Shown here piece by piece: positions 29,142 to 36,600 of a stretch of DNA of 52,608 bases (position 1 is its first letter; every line of letters begins with the position of its first letter). A program made the position numbers and the translations under genes. Source of the stretch: Gallionella sp. (GTDB lineage Bacteria; Pseudomonadota; Gammaproteobacteria; Burkholderiales; Gallionellaceae); the NCBI GenBank assembly GCA_017880865.1, contig JADGRL010000016.1:1-52608 (forward strand), in the 5' to 3' direction. The notes below the pieces were generated by a model. That model made no database searches. It was not told the DNA's origin and saw only the letters and a list, made by a program, of their open reading frames with translations.

Positions 29142-29801
29142 ATGATGAACGAAACCGAATTGCGCAGCGAACTGGTGCGCGTCGCCAACAAGCTGGACAC
29201 CCAAGGATTGAATCGAGGCGCGTCCGGCAATCTCTCCGCCAGGTTCGGCGAGGGCATGCTGATCACCCCGTCCGGCATGGGCGCGGAAGGCCTGACGGAA
29301 GACGACATCGTGTGGGTGAATTTCGACGGGACGACACGCGGACGCTGGCAGCCTTCCAGCGAGTGGCTGTTCCATCGCGACATATACGTGCAACGCCCGG
29401 AATTCGGCGCGGTCGTGCATACGCATTCGGTCGCGGCAACCGCGCTGGCCTGCTTGAGGCGCGACATCCCGCCGTTCCACTACATGATCGCGTTGATGGG
29501 AGGCGATACGATACGCTGCGCGGACTATGCCACGTTCGGCACACAAGACTTATCGGTTAACGCGCTGGGCGCGCTGGTCGGGCGCCGTGCGTGTCTGCTG
29601 GCGAATCACGGCATGATCGCGGCGGGTGCAGATCTCGCCGAGGCGTACAGAATCGCGGTAGAGGTGGAAACGTTGAGTGAACTTTATTTGCGCACACTTC
29701 AGGTCGGCCAAGCGGTGCTGCTGACGGCAGAGGAATTCCAGGCGGCACAAAGCCGGTTCGCCACTTACGGCAAACCCGAGCACACGCACAAAAGTGATTA
29801 G
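29142..29801 (+). CDS. FucA-like class II aldolase, probable methylthioribulose-1-P aldolase
   Basis: The 219 residues align closely with L-fuculose-phosphate aldolase: GASGNLSARFGEGMLITPSGM, SSEWLFHRDIY, metal ligands in VVHTHSVAATAL, IPPFHYMIALMGGDTIRCADYATFGT, LLANHGMIAAG and EVETLSELYL. Placement after mtnP-apt-mtnA argues that it cleaves methylthioribulose-1-phosphate (or deoxyribulose-1-phosphate) to DHAP and an aldehyde, as the Ald2 enzymes of the DHAP shunt do, rather than fuculose phosphate. MtnB is in the same superfamily, but no mtnC or mtnD is nearby. GAAAGGTGA precedes the start; the second ATG at 29145 is equally possible. Confidence 0.85.
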   Translation: MMNETELRSELVRVANKLDTQGLNRGASGNLSARFGEGMLITPSGMGAEGLTEDDIVWVNFDGTTRGRWQPSSEWLFHRDIYVQRPEFGAVVHTHSVAATALACLRRDIPPFHYMIALMGGDTIRCADYATFGTQDLSVNALGALVGRRACLLANHGMIAAGADLAEAYRIAVEVETLSELYLRTLQVGQAVLLTAEEFQAAQSRFATYGKPEHTHKSD

Positions 29802-29816
29802 AAAAACGGAATAGAT

Positions 29817-29852
29817 GCCGCGCCAGCCGGGAGGAGAAAAAGCCGGCGCGGC
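29817..29852. terminator. Hairpin between convergent aldolase and small membrane-protein genes
   Basis: Stem GCCGCGCC (29817-29824) / GGCGCGGC (29845-29852), with additional partial pairing inside (AGCCGG), lies 15 bases after the aldolase stop and 10 bases after the small gene's stop on the other strand. The T-runs are weak (CTTT on the plus side), so efficiency is uncertain, but the position fits a shared terminator. Confidence 0.6.
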
Positions 29853-29862
29853 CTTTAAGACA

Positions 29863-29985
29863 CTACACGGAAGTACCGAAAGAAGCGAAGGTGGGCAGCG
29901 CGACGATGAAGGATACGACACCGGCGACGACCCAACGCACGAATCGGGAAATCGTTTCTTTCACTGCGGAATAAGCTCTTTTCAT
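29863..29985 (-). CDS. Small membrane protein (40 aa)
   Basis: MKRAYSAVKETISRFVRW is followed by a single hydrophobic helix (VVAGVVSFIVALPTFASF, about residues 19-36). AAGGAG lies 7 bases before the ATG (complement of 29993-29998), an excellent site compared with others in the window. The amphipathic, basic N-terminus and short tail resemble stress-related single-helix membrane proteins. No homologue was recognised, and upstream in-frame codons lack a ribosome-binding site. Confidence 0.6.
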   Translation of the reverse strand: MKRAYSAVKETISRFVRWVVAGVVSFIVALPTFASFGTSV

Positions 29986-30237
29986 TTTCGCACTCCTTAT
30001 AACAATTGGAATTACACACTCGATCCAGCACCGCTTTGCTACACGATGCAATTACGAGCATGAAATAAGATAGGGATAAGGTTAAAGAGTTCCATTCGCC
30101 TGAAAAACTTGCGTTCCGATGATCTAGAGATGACTGATTATATTGGTTTATTGGTATGCCCAATGCCAGCACATTTGCCCTGAAATAAACAGCACTGAGG
30201 TTCAGACCTGACAGGCATTCTCATCCTGAGCTAGCCG

Positions 30238-31353
30238 TTACTTTGTGGAGACTATTGTGTCTGGGCCAAGACCCGCCGCAACCGTCGCTGTGGCCACGGG
30301 TGTCAACGCCCCATCCGCGCCGATGGTGTGTAACGTGACGTTGTTGCTGCCATAGTTAGCCACATAGGCATATTTTCCAGTGGGGTCGACGGTGACTGAT
30401 GCCGGAATCAAATCCGTGGCAACCGTCGCGGTGGCCATAGGCGTCAACGCGCCATCCGCACTGATCGTGTATTGCGAGACATTGGCGCTGCCTGAGTTCG
30501 CCACATAAGCATATTGTCCCGATGGATTGACGGTAACTGAGTATGGTTTCGTGCCTGCCGCAACCGTCACTGTTGCCATTGGCGTCAACTCGCCACCCGC
30601 GCCGATCGTGTATTGCGATATGTTGGCGCTGTTCAAGTTCGCCACATAGGCATATTTACCCGTCGGCGCGACGGTGATGAATTCCGGGTTTGTGCCCGCC
30701 GCAACTTCTGCTGTGCCCATCGGCGTCAACGCGCCATTCGTGCCGATCGTGTATTGCGATATGTTGTTACTGGTGTAGTTAGCAACATAGGCGTACTTGC
30801 CCGAAGGGTCGACGGTGATGGACACCGGATTTTTGTCTGCCTCAACCGTTGGTTTATCCATCGCTGTTAACGCCCCATCCGCGCCGATGGTGTATTGCGA
30901 GATGTTGTTGCTGGTGTAGTTCACCACATAGGCGTACTTTCCCATCGGTGCAACGGTGATCGAGTATGGGCTCATACCCGCTGCGACTGTCGCGACAGGC
31001 ATGGGCTTCAACGCACCATTCGAGCCGATGGTGTATTGCGAAACGTTGGCGCTGTCCAGATTAGCCACATAGACATATTTATTGGAAGGATCGATCGTGA
31101 CGGAGTATGGGGTCGTGTCCGTCGCAACCGTCATTGTTGCCATGGCTTTTAATGTGCCGTCGGTAGCCACGGTATATTGCGAGATGTTGTTGCTGTTGGC
31201 ATTCGCCACATAGGCGTAGCCCGAAGAGGCCGTATTCTGCGGGGCGGTGGCATGGGTAGATGTAGAACCTCCACTGCCCCCACCGCACGCGGCGAGCAAT
31301 AGAGCTGCTAAAGGCAGCGCGTGACATTTCAGTTTTGTGATGTTGAAACGCAT
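30238..31353 (-). CDS. YVTN beta-propeller lipoprotein with seven 47-residue repeats (371 aa)
   Basis: The lipoprotein signal is MRFNITKLKCHALPLAALLLAAC-GGG, lipobox LAAC. After a Gly/Ser/Thr linker come seven repeats of the pattern YAYVANxxSNNISQYTIGxDGALTPM...V..PSG, 47 residues each, enough for one seven-bladed propeller. No catalytic residues of lactonases are recognisable. The start at 31353 is preferred because it begins the signal peptide and has GGAG 9 bases upstream. The frame stays open for 61 more codons, to an ATG at 31536 with its own GAGAGG; that extension would bury the signal peptide. It is divergent from the S24 regulator. Confidence 0.88.
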   Translation of the reverse strand: MRFNITKLKCHALPLAALLLAACGGGSGGSTSTHATAPQNTASSGYAYVANANSNNISQYTVATDGTLKAMATMTVATDTTPYSVTIDPSNKYVYVANLDSANVSQYTIGSNGALKPMPVATVAAGMSPYSITVAPMGKYAYVVNYTSNNISQYTIGADGALTAMDKPTVEADKNPVSITVDPSGKYAYVANYTSNNISQYTIGTNGALTPMGTAEVAAGTNPEFITVAPTGKYAYVANLNSANISQYTIGAGGELTPMATVTVAAGTKPYSVTVNPSGQYAYVANSGSANVSQYTISADGALTPMATATVATDLIPASVTVDPTGKYAYVANYGSNNVTLHTIGADGALTPVATATVAAGLGPDTIVSTK

Positions 31354-31536
31354 TTTGAACGTCTCCGCTACATGAGATCGCACGATGCGCTTCAAGACGC
31401 AGTTTATCTGTTCGGTAGTACACGCAGTGCGATCCTGCACCTTGAGGATGTCGATGCCGTATTTCTCGTAACCAGATGTGAAGGTCGATAGATGGCGGCT
31501 CTCGCTGGTGACTTTGTGCTTCAGGTTCGTTTGCAT
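31354..31536 (-). other. In-frame 61-codon extension upstream of the propeller lipoprotein
   Basis: The codons run from ATG 31536 (after GAGAGG) directly into the lipoprotein start with no stop. The encoded peptide (MQTNLKHKVTSESRHL..., with two Cys and a basic C-terminal half) is not a signal sequence. It could be 5' UTR with chance coding, a second start giving a cytosolic form, or the remnant of another gene fused by loss of a stop. Confidence 0.4.
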
Positions 31537-31654
31537 ATTGGCCTCTCAATTTGAATAGAATTGCGGCTTGAATCTGACAAAAAAAATGCTAAACACGTGG
31601 CGATAATATATGAGTGATTTAATCAAGAGTCAAAGACTTTTGTTTTTAGTTTAG

Positions 31655-31668
31655 ACAACGTTCGTTGT
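31655..31668. promoter_or_regulatory. Candidate operator palindrome between the propeller and regulator genes
   Basis: ACAACG-TT-CGTTGT has perfect 6-base arms. It lies 57 bases before the HTH-S24 start, next to TTGACT (31673-31678). Repressors of this class usually bind such short palindromes at their own promoters. Binding is inferred only from position and symmetry. Confidence 0.4.
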
Positions 31669-31724
31669 GTTTTTGACTATAGAGTGCTTTAATGACTGTC
31701 GATTAATGAATTGCCGGATTTGAT

Positions 31725-32465
31725 ATGCATAAGCCGAAAATTGGATGCGAACTGAAGATTTGTCGCAGACGTTTAAGAATGACTCTGGTTGAAATGGCAG
31801 CCAAGCTCAAGGTCAGCACCACGACGATCGTCAATTATGAAACGGGCAGGCGAATACCTGACATAGACTTTCTGATTGCATTTGCCGATGTCACGGGCGA
31901 GGACTTTATTTACTGGCTGGGACTTCGGGTTGCAGATAGCACGGCATCGGGATCCGCGAAGGTTAAAGCGAAACTGGATACCGTTGCCGATCATAATCTC
32001 GCACGCGATTCTTTAGCCACCCTTGAGGACAAGCCTTCTGTTGCAGTGCCGCTTTACAACATAAAAAACGTTACTGGCGCCGGTGCTAAGGTTGAACATT
32101 GGCGCGCCGATGATGCGCTGAAATTCAGTGAATCGTGGGTCAGGCAGGAGCTGGGTGCAGTCCCATCTGATTTGTACCTGGTTCGTGTAGACGAGGAGAG
32201 CATGAAACCTACGCTGCGATCCGGTGATACGATTCTGCTGGATCGGAGCGCCACCAAGCCGGATCGTGAGGGCATCTACCTGCTTATGATGGATGGGCTG
32301 CTGCTGGTGAAACGCCTGCAAGCCCTGCCGGGCGGGATCATCAAGGTTGTCAGCGATAATCCGGCTTATGAGGCTTTCACCGTTCGTCCTGCAAAGCTGC
32401 GCGAACAGGATTTCGCCATCCTCGGTCGCGTAGTCTGGGTGATGTGGGCAGGTCGCAAGATGTAG
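31725..32465 (+). CDS. HTH (XRE)-S24 LexA/CI-like regulator (246 aa)
   Basis: Residues about 8-65 form a Cro/CI helix-turn-helix (MTLVEMAAKLKVSTTTIVNYETGRRIP). Residues about 115-240 form an S24 peptidase-like domain with the Ser in DEESMKPTLRSGD and the Lys in GLLLVKRLQ, the catalytic pair of LexA/CI self-cleavage. A possible cleavage region, VTGAGAKV, lies before it. No phage genes are nearby, so it is probably a chromosomal stress regulator. The divergent propeller-lipoprotein gene is its likeliest local target. The ribosome-binding site is weak. Confidence 0.85.
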   Translation: MHKPKIGCELKICRRRLRMTLVEMAAKLKVSTTTIVNYETGRRIPDIDFLIAFADVTGEDFIYWLGLRVADSTASGSAKVKAKLDTVADHNLARDSLATLEDKPSVAVPLYNIKNVTGAGAKVEHWRADDALKFSESWVRQELGAVPSDLYLVRVDEESMKPTLRSGDTILLDRSATKPDREGIYLLMMDGLLLVKRLQALPGGIIKVVSDNPAYEAFTVRPAKLREQDFAILGRVVWVMWAGRKM

Positions 32466-32556
32466 GCGTTGGGATTAAATTGAAATCGAATCGATCCGGC
32501 GTTTTATTATTTCTGAACGCATGCCTGCGAGTAATGAATGGGGTTGTACCGCAATT

Positions 32557-32631
32557 TGGTGTCCTCGACAGGAATCGAACCTGTAATTGACCCTTAGGAG
32601 GGGCCGGTTATATCCATTTAACTACGGGGAC
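32557..32631 (-). tRNA. tRNA-Arg (anticodon CCU)
   Basis: The 75-base cloverleaf includes an encoded CCA (TGG at 32557-32559 on the plus strand). The anticodon loop CTCCTAA gives CCU, flanked by a 5-bp stem, with the TTCGATTC T-loop and the GTTAAATGGATATAAC D-arm matching E. coli tRNA-Arg(CCU). The acceptor pairs GTCCCCG/CGAGGAC have one C-A mismatch at pair 5-68, which is unusual. Confidence 0.95.
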
Positions 32632-32641
32632 AGCGGCGCGC

Positions 32642-32670
32642 ATTCTAACGGAAATACGCTGTAATCAAAA
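32642..32670 (-). promoter_or_regulatory. Probable tRNA-Arg promoter
   Basis: On the minus strand TAGAAT (32642-32647) lies 11 bases before the tRNA. An upstream -35-like TTTTGA (32665-32670, spacer 17) or TTGATT (32663-32668, spacer 15) is present. The -10 is good and the -35 weak. Confidence 0.4.
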
Positions 32671-32725
32671 CTGTCACGCTGGTATCATGCGCGACTTGGG
32701 TATCCTTCGTGTTTGAGGAGTGGGA

Positions 32726-33265
32726 ATGAAATGGTTCGCGGTCGTTGCGGCACTGGTTGTATTTGCCGCGTTGTTCGTGGCTCGCGCGGCACGCGCCGGC
32801 GAGTTGCCGGAAGTGGGTAAACCCGCGCCGGATTTCAATCTGCCCGACCAGAATGGTAAGCCGCACACTTTGCAGGAATATCGCGGCAAGTGGCTGGTAC
32901 TGTATTTTTATCCCAGGGATGACACGCCGGGCTGCACGCAGGAGGCGTGCGCGTTTCGCGATGACCTGAACCAGATCACCGAGCTGGGCGCGCAAGTGGT
33001 GGGCGTGAGCGTGGACGATACCGACAGCCATGCGGGATTTGCCAAAAAGTATCATTTACCGTTTCCGTTGTTGGCGGACAAGACGACCGAGACGGCAACG
33101 CGTTATGGCGCGCTGCTGGATTTGTTATTCATGAAAGTCGCGCGGCGCTACACTTTTCTGATCGACCCACAAGGCAACATCAGCAAGGTTTATTTGAGCG
33201 TCGAAACCTCGCGCCACTCGAAACAGATCATCGAGGATTTGCAGAAATTATCCAAAGGATCGTAG
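32726..33265 (+). CDS. Periplasmic/membrane-anchored PrxQ-type peroxiredoxin (179 aa)
   Basis: It reduces peroxides with a Cys pair. An N-terminal hydrophobic signal or anchor (MKWFAVVAALVVFAALFVARAARA) precedes the thioredoxin-like domain: GKPAPDFNLPDQNGKPH, LVLYFYPRDDTPGCTQEACAFRD (peroxidatic Cys, resolving Cys five residues on, as in PrxQ/Bcp), GVSVDDTDSHAGFAKKYHLPFPLLAD and RYTFLIDPQGNI. GAGGAG ends 5 bases before the ATG at 32726. Most Bcp proteins are cytosolic, so the signal is a notable difference. The start is divergent from tRNA-Arg. Confidence 0.9.
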   Translation: MKWFAVVAALVVFAALFVARAARAGELPEVGKPAPDFNLPDQNGKPHTLQEYRGKWLVLYFYPRDDTPGCTQEACAFRDDLNQITELGAQVVGVSVDDTDSHAGFAKKYHLPFPLLADKTTETATRYGALLDLLFMKVARRYTFLIDPQGNISKVYLSVETSRHSKQIIEDLQKLSKGS

Positions 33266-33274
33266 GTGTGGTTT

Positions 33275-33334
33275 TAACCAGCGACTTGCGGCCTAGTCGA
33301 ATGGCTATGAAAAGCTAACCCGACGTGTCGGGTT
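33275..33334. repeat. Family A repeat plus GC hairpin before uup
   Basis: TAACCAGCGACTTGCGGCC (33275-33293) with the arm TAGTCGAATGGCTA (33294-33307) is a compact family A unit. It is followed by the hairpin AACCCGAC-GT-GTCGGGTT (33317-33334). The remaining bases to 33402 are AT-rich. Confidence 0.7.
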
Positions 33335-33402
33335 GAAACCCGACCTACGAAATGTTTGCCCTAACCTTAATTTTATTAATCAATCTTTTCAGAAAATAAT
33401 TT

Positions 33403-35307
33403 ATGCCGTTTATTACTTTGGATAAGGCGAGTCTCGCCTTTGGTCATGTCGCGTTACTGGATCATGCCGATTTTCAACTCGATGAGGGCGAACGCGTCGG
33501 CCTGATCGGCCGCAATGGCGGGGGCAAGTCCAGCATGATGCGCGTGCTCGCAGCCCAAGGCACTCTCGATGACGGTCAGGTGTGGCGCGCTCCGACGGCG
33601 CGCATCTGCTATGTCAGCCAAGAGCCGGTGCTGGAAGCCGACGACTCGGTGTTCGATGCCGTGGCGAAAGGTCTGGGCAATCTGCAAAAGCTGCTGCACG
33701 ATTATCACCATGTCTCGCACCAACTCGCCGAGCCGGACGCGGACTTCGACAAGCTGCTCGAAGAAATGCAGCACTTGCAGACGCAGCTCGAAGCACAGGA
33801 CGGCTGGTCGGTACAAGCGCGCATCGAGACCGCGATCAACAAACTGGATCTGGATCCGGACAAGCGCGTTGGCGACCTGTCCGGCGGACAGCGCAAGCGC
33901 GTGGCTCTGGCGCAGGCGCTGGTGGCCGAGCCGGACGTGCTGATCCTGGACGAGCCGACCAACCATCTGGATTTCGCCTCGATCGAATGGCTGGAAGGGC
34001 TGCTGAATAATTTCAAAGGTGCGGTCTTGTTCGTCACCCATGACCGGCGCTTTCTGGACAATGTTGCGACCCGCATCGTCGAGCTGGATCGCGGAAAACT
34101 GGCGAGTTTTCCTGGCACTTTTACCGCCTATCAGGCGATCAAGGAACGCATGCTGTCTGACGAGGCAGTGGTGAACGCCAAGTTCGACAAGGTGCTGGCG
34201 CAGGAAGAGGTGTGGATACGCCAGGGCGTCAAAGCCCGCCGTGTCCGCAACGAGGGTCGTGTGCTGCGTCTGGAACAGTTGCGCCGCGACCGCTCCGCGC
34301 GCCGCGAGAAAGTCGGCAAGGTCGAGATGGCCGTGGATACCGGTGAGCGTTCCGGCAAGCTGGTTGCCGAGCTGGAGCATGTCAGCAAAGCATATGGCGG
34401 GCGCACGCTGGTCGACAATTTTTCCTGCCGCATCCAGCGCGGTGACAAGATCGGTTTGCTAGGTCCCAACGGCGCGGGCAAAAGCACGCTGCTGAAAATG
34501 ATACTGGGCAATCTGGAGCCCGATAGCGGCACGGTGAAACTCGGCACCAAAATTTCGGTGGCCTATTTCGACCAGTTGCGCGAGCAGCTCGATGACAATG
34601 CGACGCTGGCCGATACTATCAGCCAGGGCTCGGATTTTGTCGACATCGGCGGTCAGAAAAAGCATGTCATCAGTTATCTGGGCGATTTTCTGTTTCCGCC
34701 CGAGCGCGCCCGTTCGCCGGTGAAGAGCTGTTCGGGCGGCGAGCGCAACCGCTTACTGCTGGCGCGGCTGTTCACCCAGCCCGCCAACGTGCTGGTACTG
34801 GATGAGCCGACCAACGATCTGGACATCGAGACGCTGGAGTTGCTCGAAGAGCTGCTCGCACAATACGACGGCACGCTGTTTCTGGTCAGCCATGACCGCG
34901 CCTTCCTCGACAACGTGGTCACGCAGGTGATCGCGTTCGAGGGCGACGGCAAGTTGATCGAATATGTCGGCGGCTATGAGGACTGGGTGCGGGTCAAGAA
35001 ATATCAGGCAACGGCAGCATCAAACAAACAGCCTGCATCAACCCCGCCGCGTGTCGCTGCCGTGCCGGTCGAAAAGCCGAAAGCCAGTAGCAAGCTCAGC
35101 TTCAAGGATGCGCGCGAACTGGAAGAGCTGCCCAAGCGTATCGAAGTGTTGGAGCGCGAGCAGGTGGATATCGCCGCGCATCTGGCGGACGGCACGCTGT
35201 TTCGCAGCGATGCCAAACGCGCAAAACAACTGCAAGCGCGCAACGAAGAAATCGAGGCTGAAGTGTTGAAGATAATGGCGCGTTGGGAAGAACTGGATAA
35301 GCGTTAA
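33403..35307 (+). CDS. uup: ABC-F ATPase Uup (634 aa)
   Basis: A duplicated ABC ATPase without membrane segments, acting on ribosomes or DNA. Domain 1 has Walker A GLIGRNGGGKSS (about 36-47), signature LSGGQRKRVALA and Walker B VLILDEPTNHLD. The ABC-F linker lies at about 240-315 (IRQGVKARRVRNEGRVLRLEQLRRD). Domain 2 has Walker A GLLGPNGAGKST, signature CSGGERNRLLLA and Walker B VLVLDEPTNDLD. The C-terminal coiled coil (KLSFKDARELEELPKRIEVLE..., about 560-634) is typical of Uup rather than EttA. Confidence 0.95.
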   Translation: MPFITLDKASLAFGHVALLDHADFQLDEGERVGLIGRNGGGKSSMMRVLAAQGTLDDGQVWRAPTARICYVSQEPVLEADDSVFDAVAKGLGNLQKLLHDYHHVSHQLAEPDADFDKLLEEMQHLQTQLEAQDGWSVQARIETAINKLDLDPDKRVGDLSGGQRKRVALAQALVAEPDVLILDEPTNHLDFASIEWLEGLLNNFKGAVLFVTHDRRFLDNVATRIVELDRGKLASFPGTFTAYQAIKERMLSDEAVVNAKFDKVLAQEEVWIRQGVKARRVRNEGRVLRLEQLRRDRSARREKVGKVEMAVDTGERSGKLVAELEHVSKAYGGRTLVDNFSCRIQRGDKIGLLGPNGAGKSTLLKMILGNLEPDSGTVKLGTKISVAYFDQLREQLDDNATLADTISQGSDFVDIGGQKKHVISYLGDFLFPPERARSPVKSCSGGERNRLLLARLFTQPANVLVLDEPTNDLDIETLELLEELLAQYDGTLFLVSHDRAFLDNVVTQVIAFEGDGKLIEYVGGYEDWVRVKKYQATAASNKQPASTPPRVAAVPVEKPKASSKLSFKDARELEELPKRIEVLEREQVDIAAHLADGTLFRSDAKRAKQLQARNEEIEAEVLKIMARWEELDKR

Positions 35308-35310
35308 AGC

Positions 35311-35510
35311 TATAACCAATCACTTGGCAGCTTGCTGCCTTATAACCAGCCACTTGGTTGTTGTTCTTTGACAACCTAGTGGAATGGCTATAACCAATCA
35401 CTTGGCAGCTTGCTGCCTTAGTGAGATGGCTAGTTGTTTTACCCGTAGCTTCATCAGTGAGATGGCTAGTTGTTTTACCAGTGATTTCATCAGTCGGATG
35501 GCTAGTAGCC
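35311..35510. repeat. Mosaic array of family A palindromic repeats
   Basis: A 32-base unit beginning TATAACCAATCACTTGGCAG occurs identically at 35311-35342 and 35389-35420. Between them is a longer palindrome (TATAACCAGCCACTTGG ... CCTAGTGGAATGGCTA). Then GTGAGATGGCTAGTTGTTTT recurs with a 36-base period (35421 and 35457), followed by a third GGATGGCTAGT. The array fills the space between uup and the convergent methyltransferase gene and could act as a bidirectional RNA-stabilising or terminating region. Confidence 0.85.
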
Positions 35511-35540
35511 CTACATATTGTTGACGATTTAAAATGACCG

Positions 35541-36362
35541 CTAATAAATAAACCGTTCGCGCAATTCTTCTAGATTCAACTCGCGCAAAATCTGCTCCAG
35601 CCTCTCTTGTGCATTCTTTCTCGGTGTGCCTTTTCGACTGGCGACAATCAGCTCGTTCTTCATCGAATGCTCCCAGCCGACCAACTCGGTTACAGTGACT
35701 TGATAGCCATGCGCCTCCAGTTGCAGGCAGCGCAGCACGTTGGTGAGATGGCTGCCGAATTCTCTGGTATGAATTGGATGCCGCCAGATTTCAGAAAGCG
35801 GTGTTTTGCCGAACGACTGGTTTTTATTTTTGTTCAACACCGCCGCCACTTCGGCCTGACAGCATGGCACCAGCACGATGAATTTAGCCTGTTTGTGCAA
35901 AGCGAATTTGATCGCGTCGTCGGTGGCGGTGTTGCAGGCGTGTAATGCGGTGACGACATCAATCTGTTCGGGCAGTTGCGTTGAATGGATAGATTCTTCC
36001 ACGGACAGATTTAAAAACGACATGCGCGCAAAACCCAGCTTGGCAGCCAACTGCTGCGATTTGCTGACTAATTCCTCGCGGGTTTCGATGCCGTAAATAT
36101 GTCCGGCCTCGCGTGCCTTCAGAAATAAATCGTAGATGATGAAACCCAGATAGGACTTGCCCGCGCCGTGATCCGCCAGCGTGAGATCGGGCTTGCCCGC
36201 GAACACTTCATCCAGCAGCGGTTCGATGAAATGAAACAAGTGATACACCTGCTTCAGCTTGCGCCGACTGTCCTGATTGAGCTTGCCGTCGCGCGTCAGG
36301 ATATGCAACTCTTTGAGCAACTCGACGGATTGATTGGGTTTTATTTCTGGGATGAGGGTCAT
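35541..36362 (-). CDS. SAM-dependent methyltransferase, METTL25/RRNAD1-like (273 aa)
   Basis: The SAM-binding motif I is LADHGAGKSYLGFIIYDLF (about 63-80), followed by HIYGIETREELV. A DVVTALHACNTATDDAI block and LVPCCQAEV match the methyltransferase family that contains the eukaryotic RRNAD1/METTL25 proteins. The C-terminal ~35 residues are a basic helical tail. The substrate is unknown; RNA is a guess from the family. It is convergent with uup across a repeat array. 36363-36600 holds no gene. Confidence 0.8.
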   Translation of the reverse strand: MTLIPEIKPNQSVELLKELHILTRDGKLNQDSRRKLKQVYHLFHFIEPLLDEVFAGKPDLTLADHGAGKSYLGFIIYDLFLKAREAGHIYGIETREELVSKSQQLAAKLGFARMSFLNLSVEESIHSTQLPEQIDVVTALHACNTATDDAIKFALHKQAKFIVLVPCCQAEVAAVLNKNKNQSFGKTPLSEIWRHPIHTREFGSHLTNVLRCLQLEAHGYQVTVTELVGWEHSMKNELIVASRKGTPRKNAQERLEQILRELNLEELRERFIY

Positions 36363-36600
36363 GGTTAACTCAGAAAGTGACTAACCGAGCCATTATAAAT
36401 GGGCATACGGAATCCAGTGCAAAAAGAACCGGAACGCACCCCCTTGGCCGTGTTAATTCTGCGTTGAAAGCTGAGTGAGAGACTAATTCGGGGCCGATTC
36501 AATCCGAAGTCGGCGTTGGGATGAACTTGTTTTCTACTTAATGTCTTTGTCAGGTTTTGTTAGCACCGAGACTCGGTATTAAGAGGGCAAGTTATGCCAA

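Noticed and set aside
29815..30063. 82-codon plus-strand frame after the aldolase gene
   Set aside because: It runs through the terminator hairpin and opposite the better-supported 40-residue membrane protein.
30240..31215. Regular 141-base periodicity considered as a CRISPR or satellite array
   Set aside because: The repeats are coding and in frame (YVTN propeller blades), without unique spacers of constant length.
31725..32465. CI-like repressor as a sign of a prophage
   Set aside because: No integrase, structural, lysis or attachment sequences are found around it, so a prophage is not supported.
35311..35510. Repeat array considered as a CRISPR
   Set aside because: Units differ in length and order and are internally palindromic; no spacers of uniform size and no cas genes.
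36553..36580. Palindrome ACCGAGACTCGGT after the last regulator gene as terminator
   Set aside because: The stem is short, the loop is only one base and there is no T-run on the minus strand.
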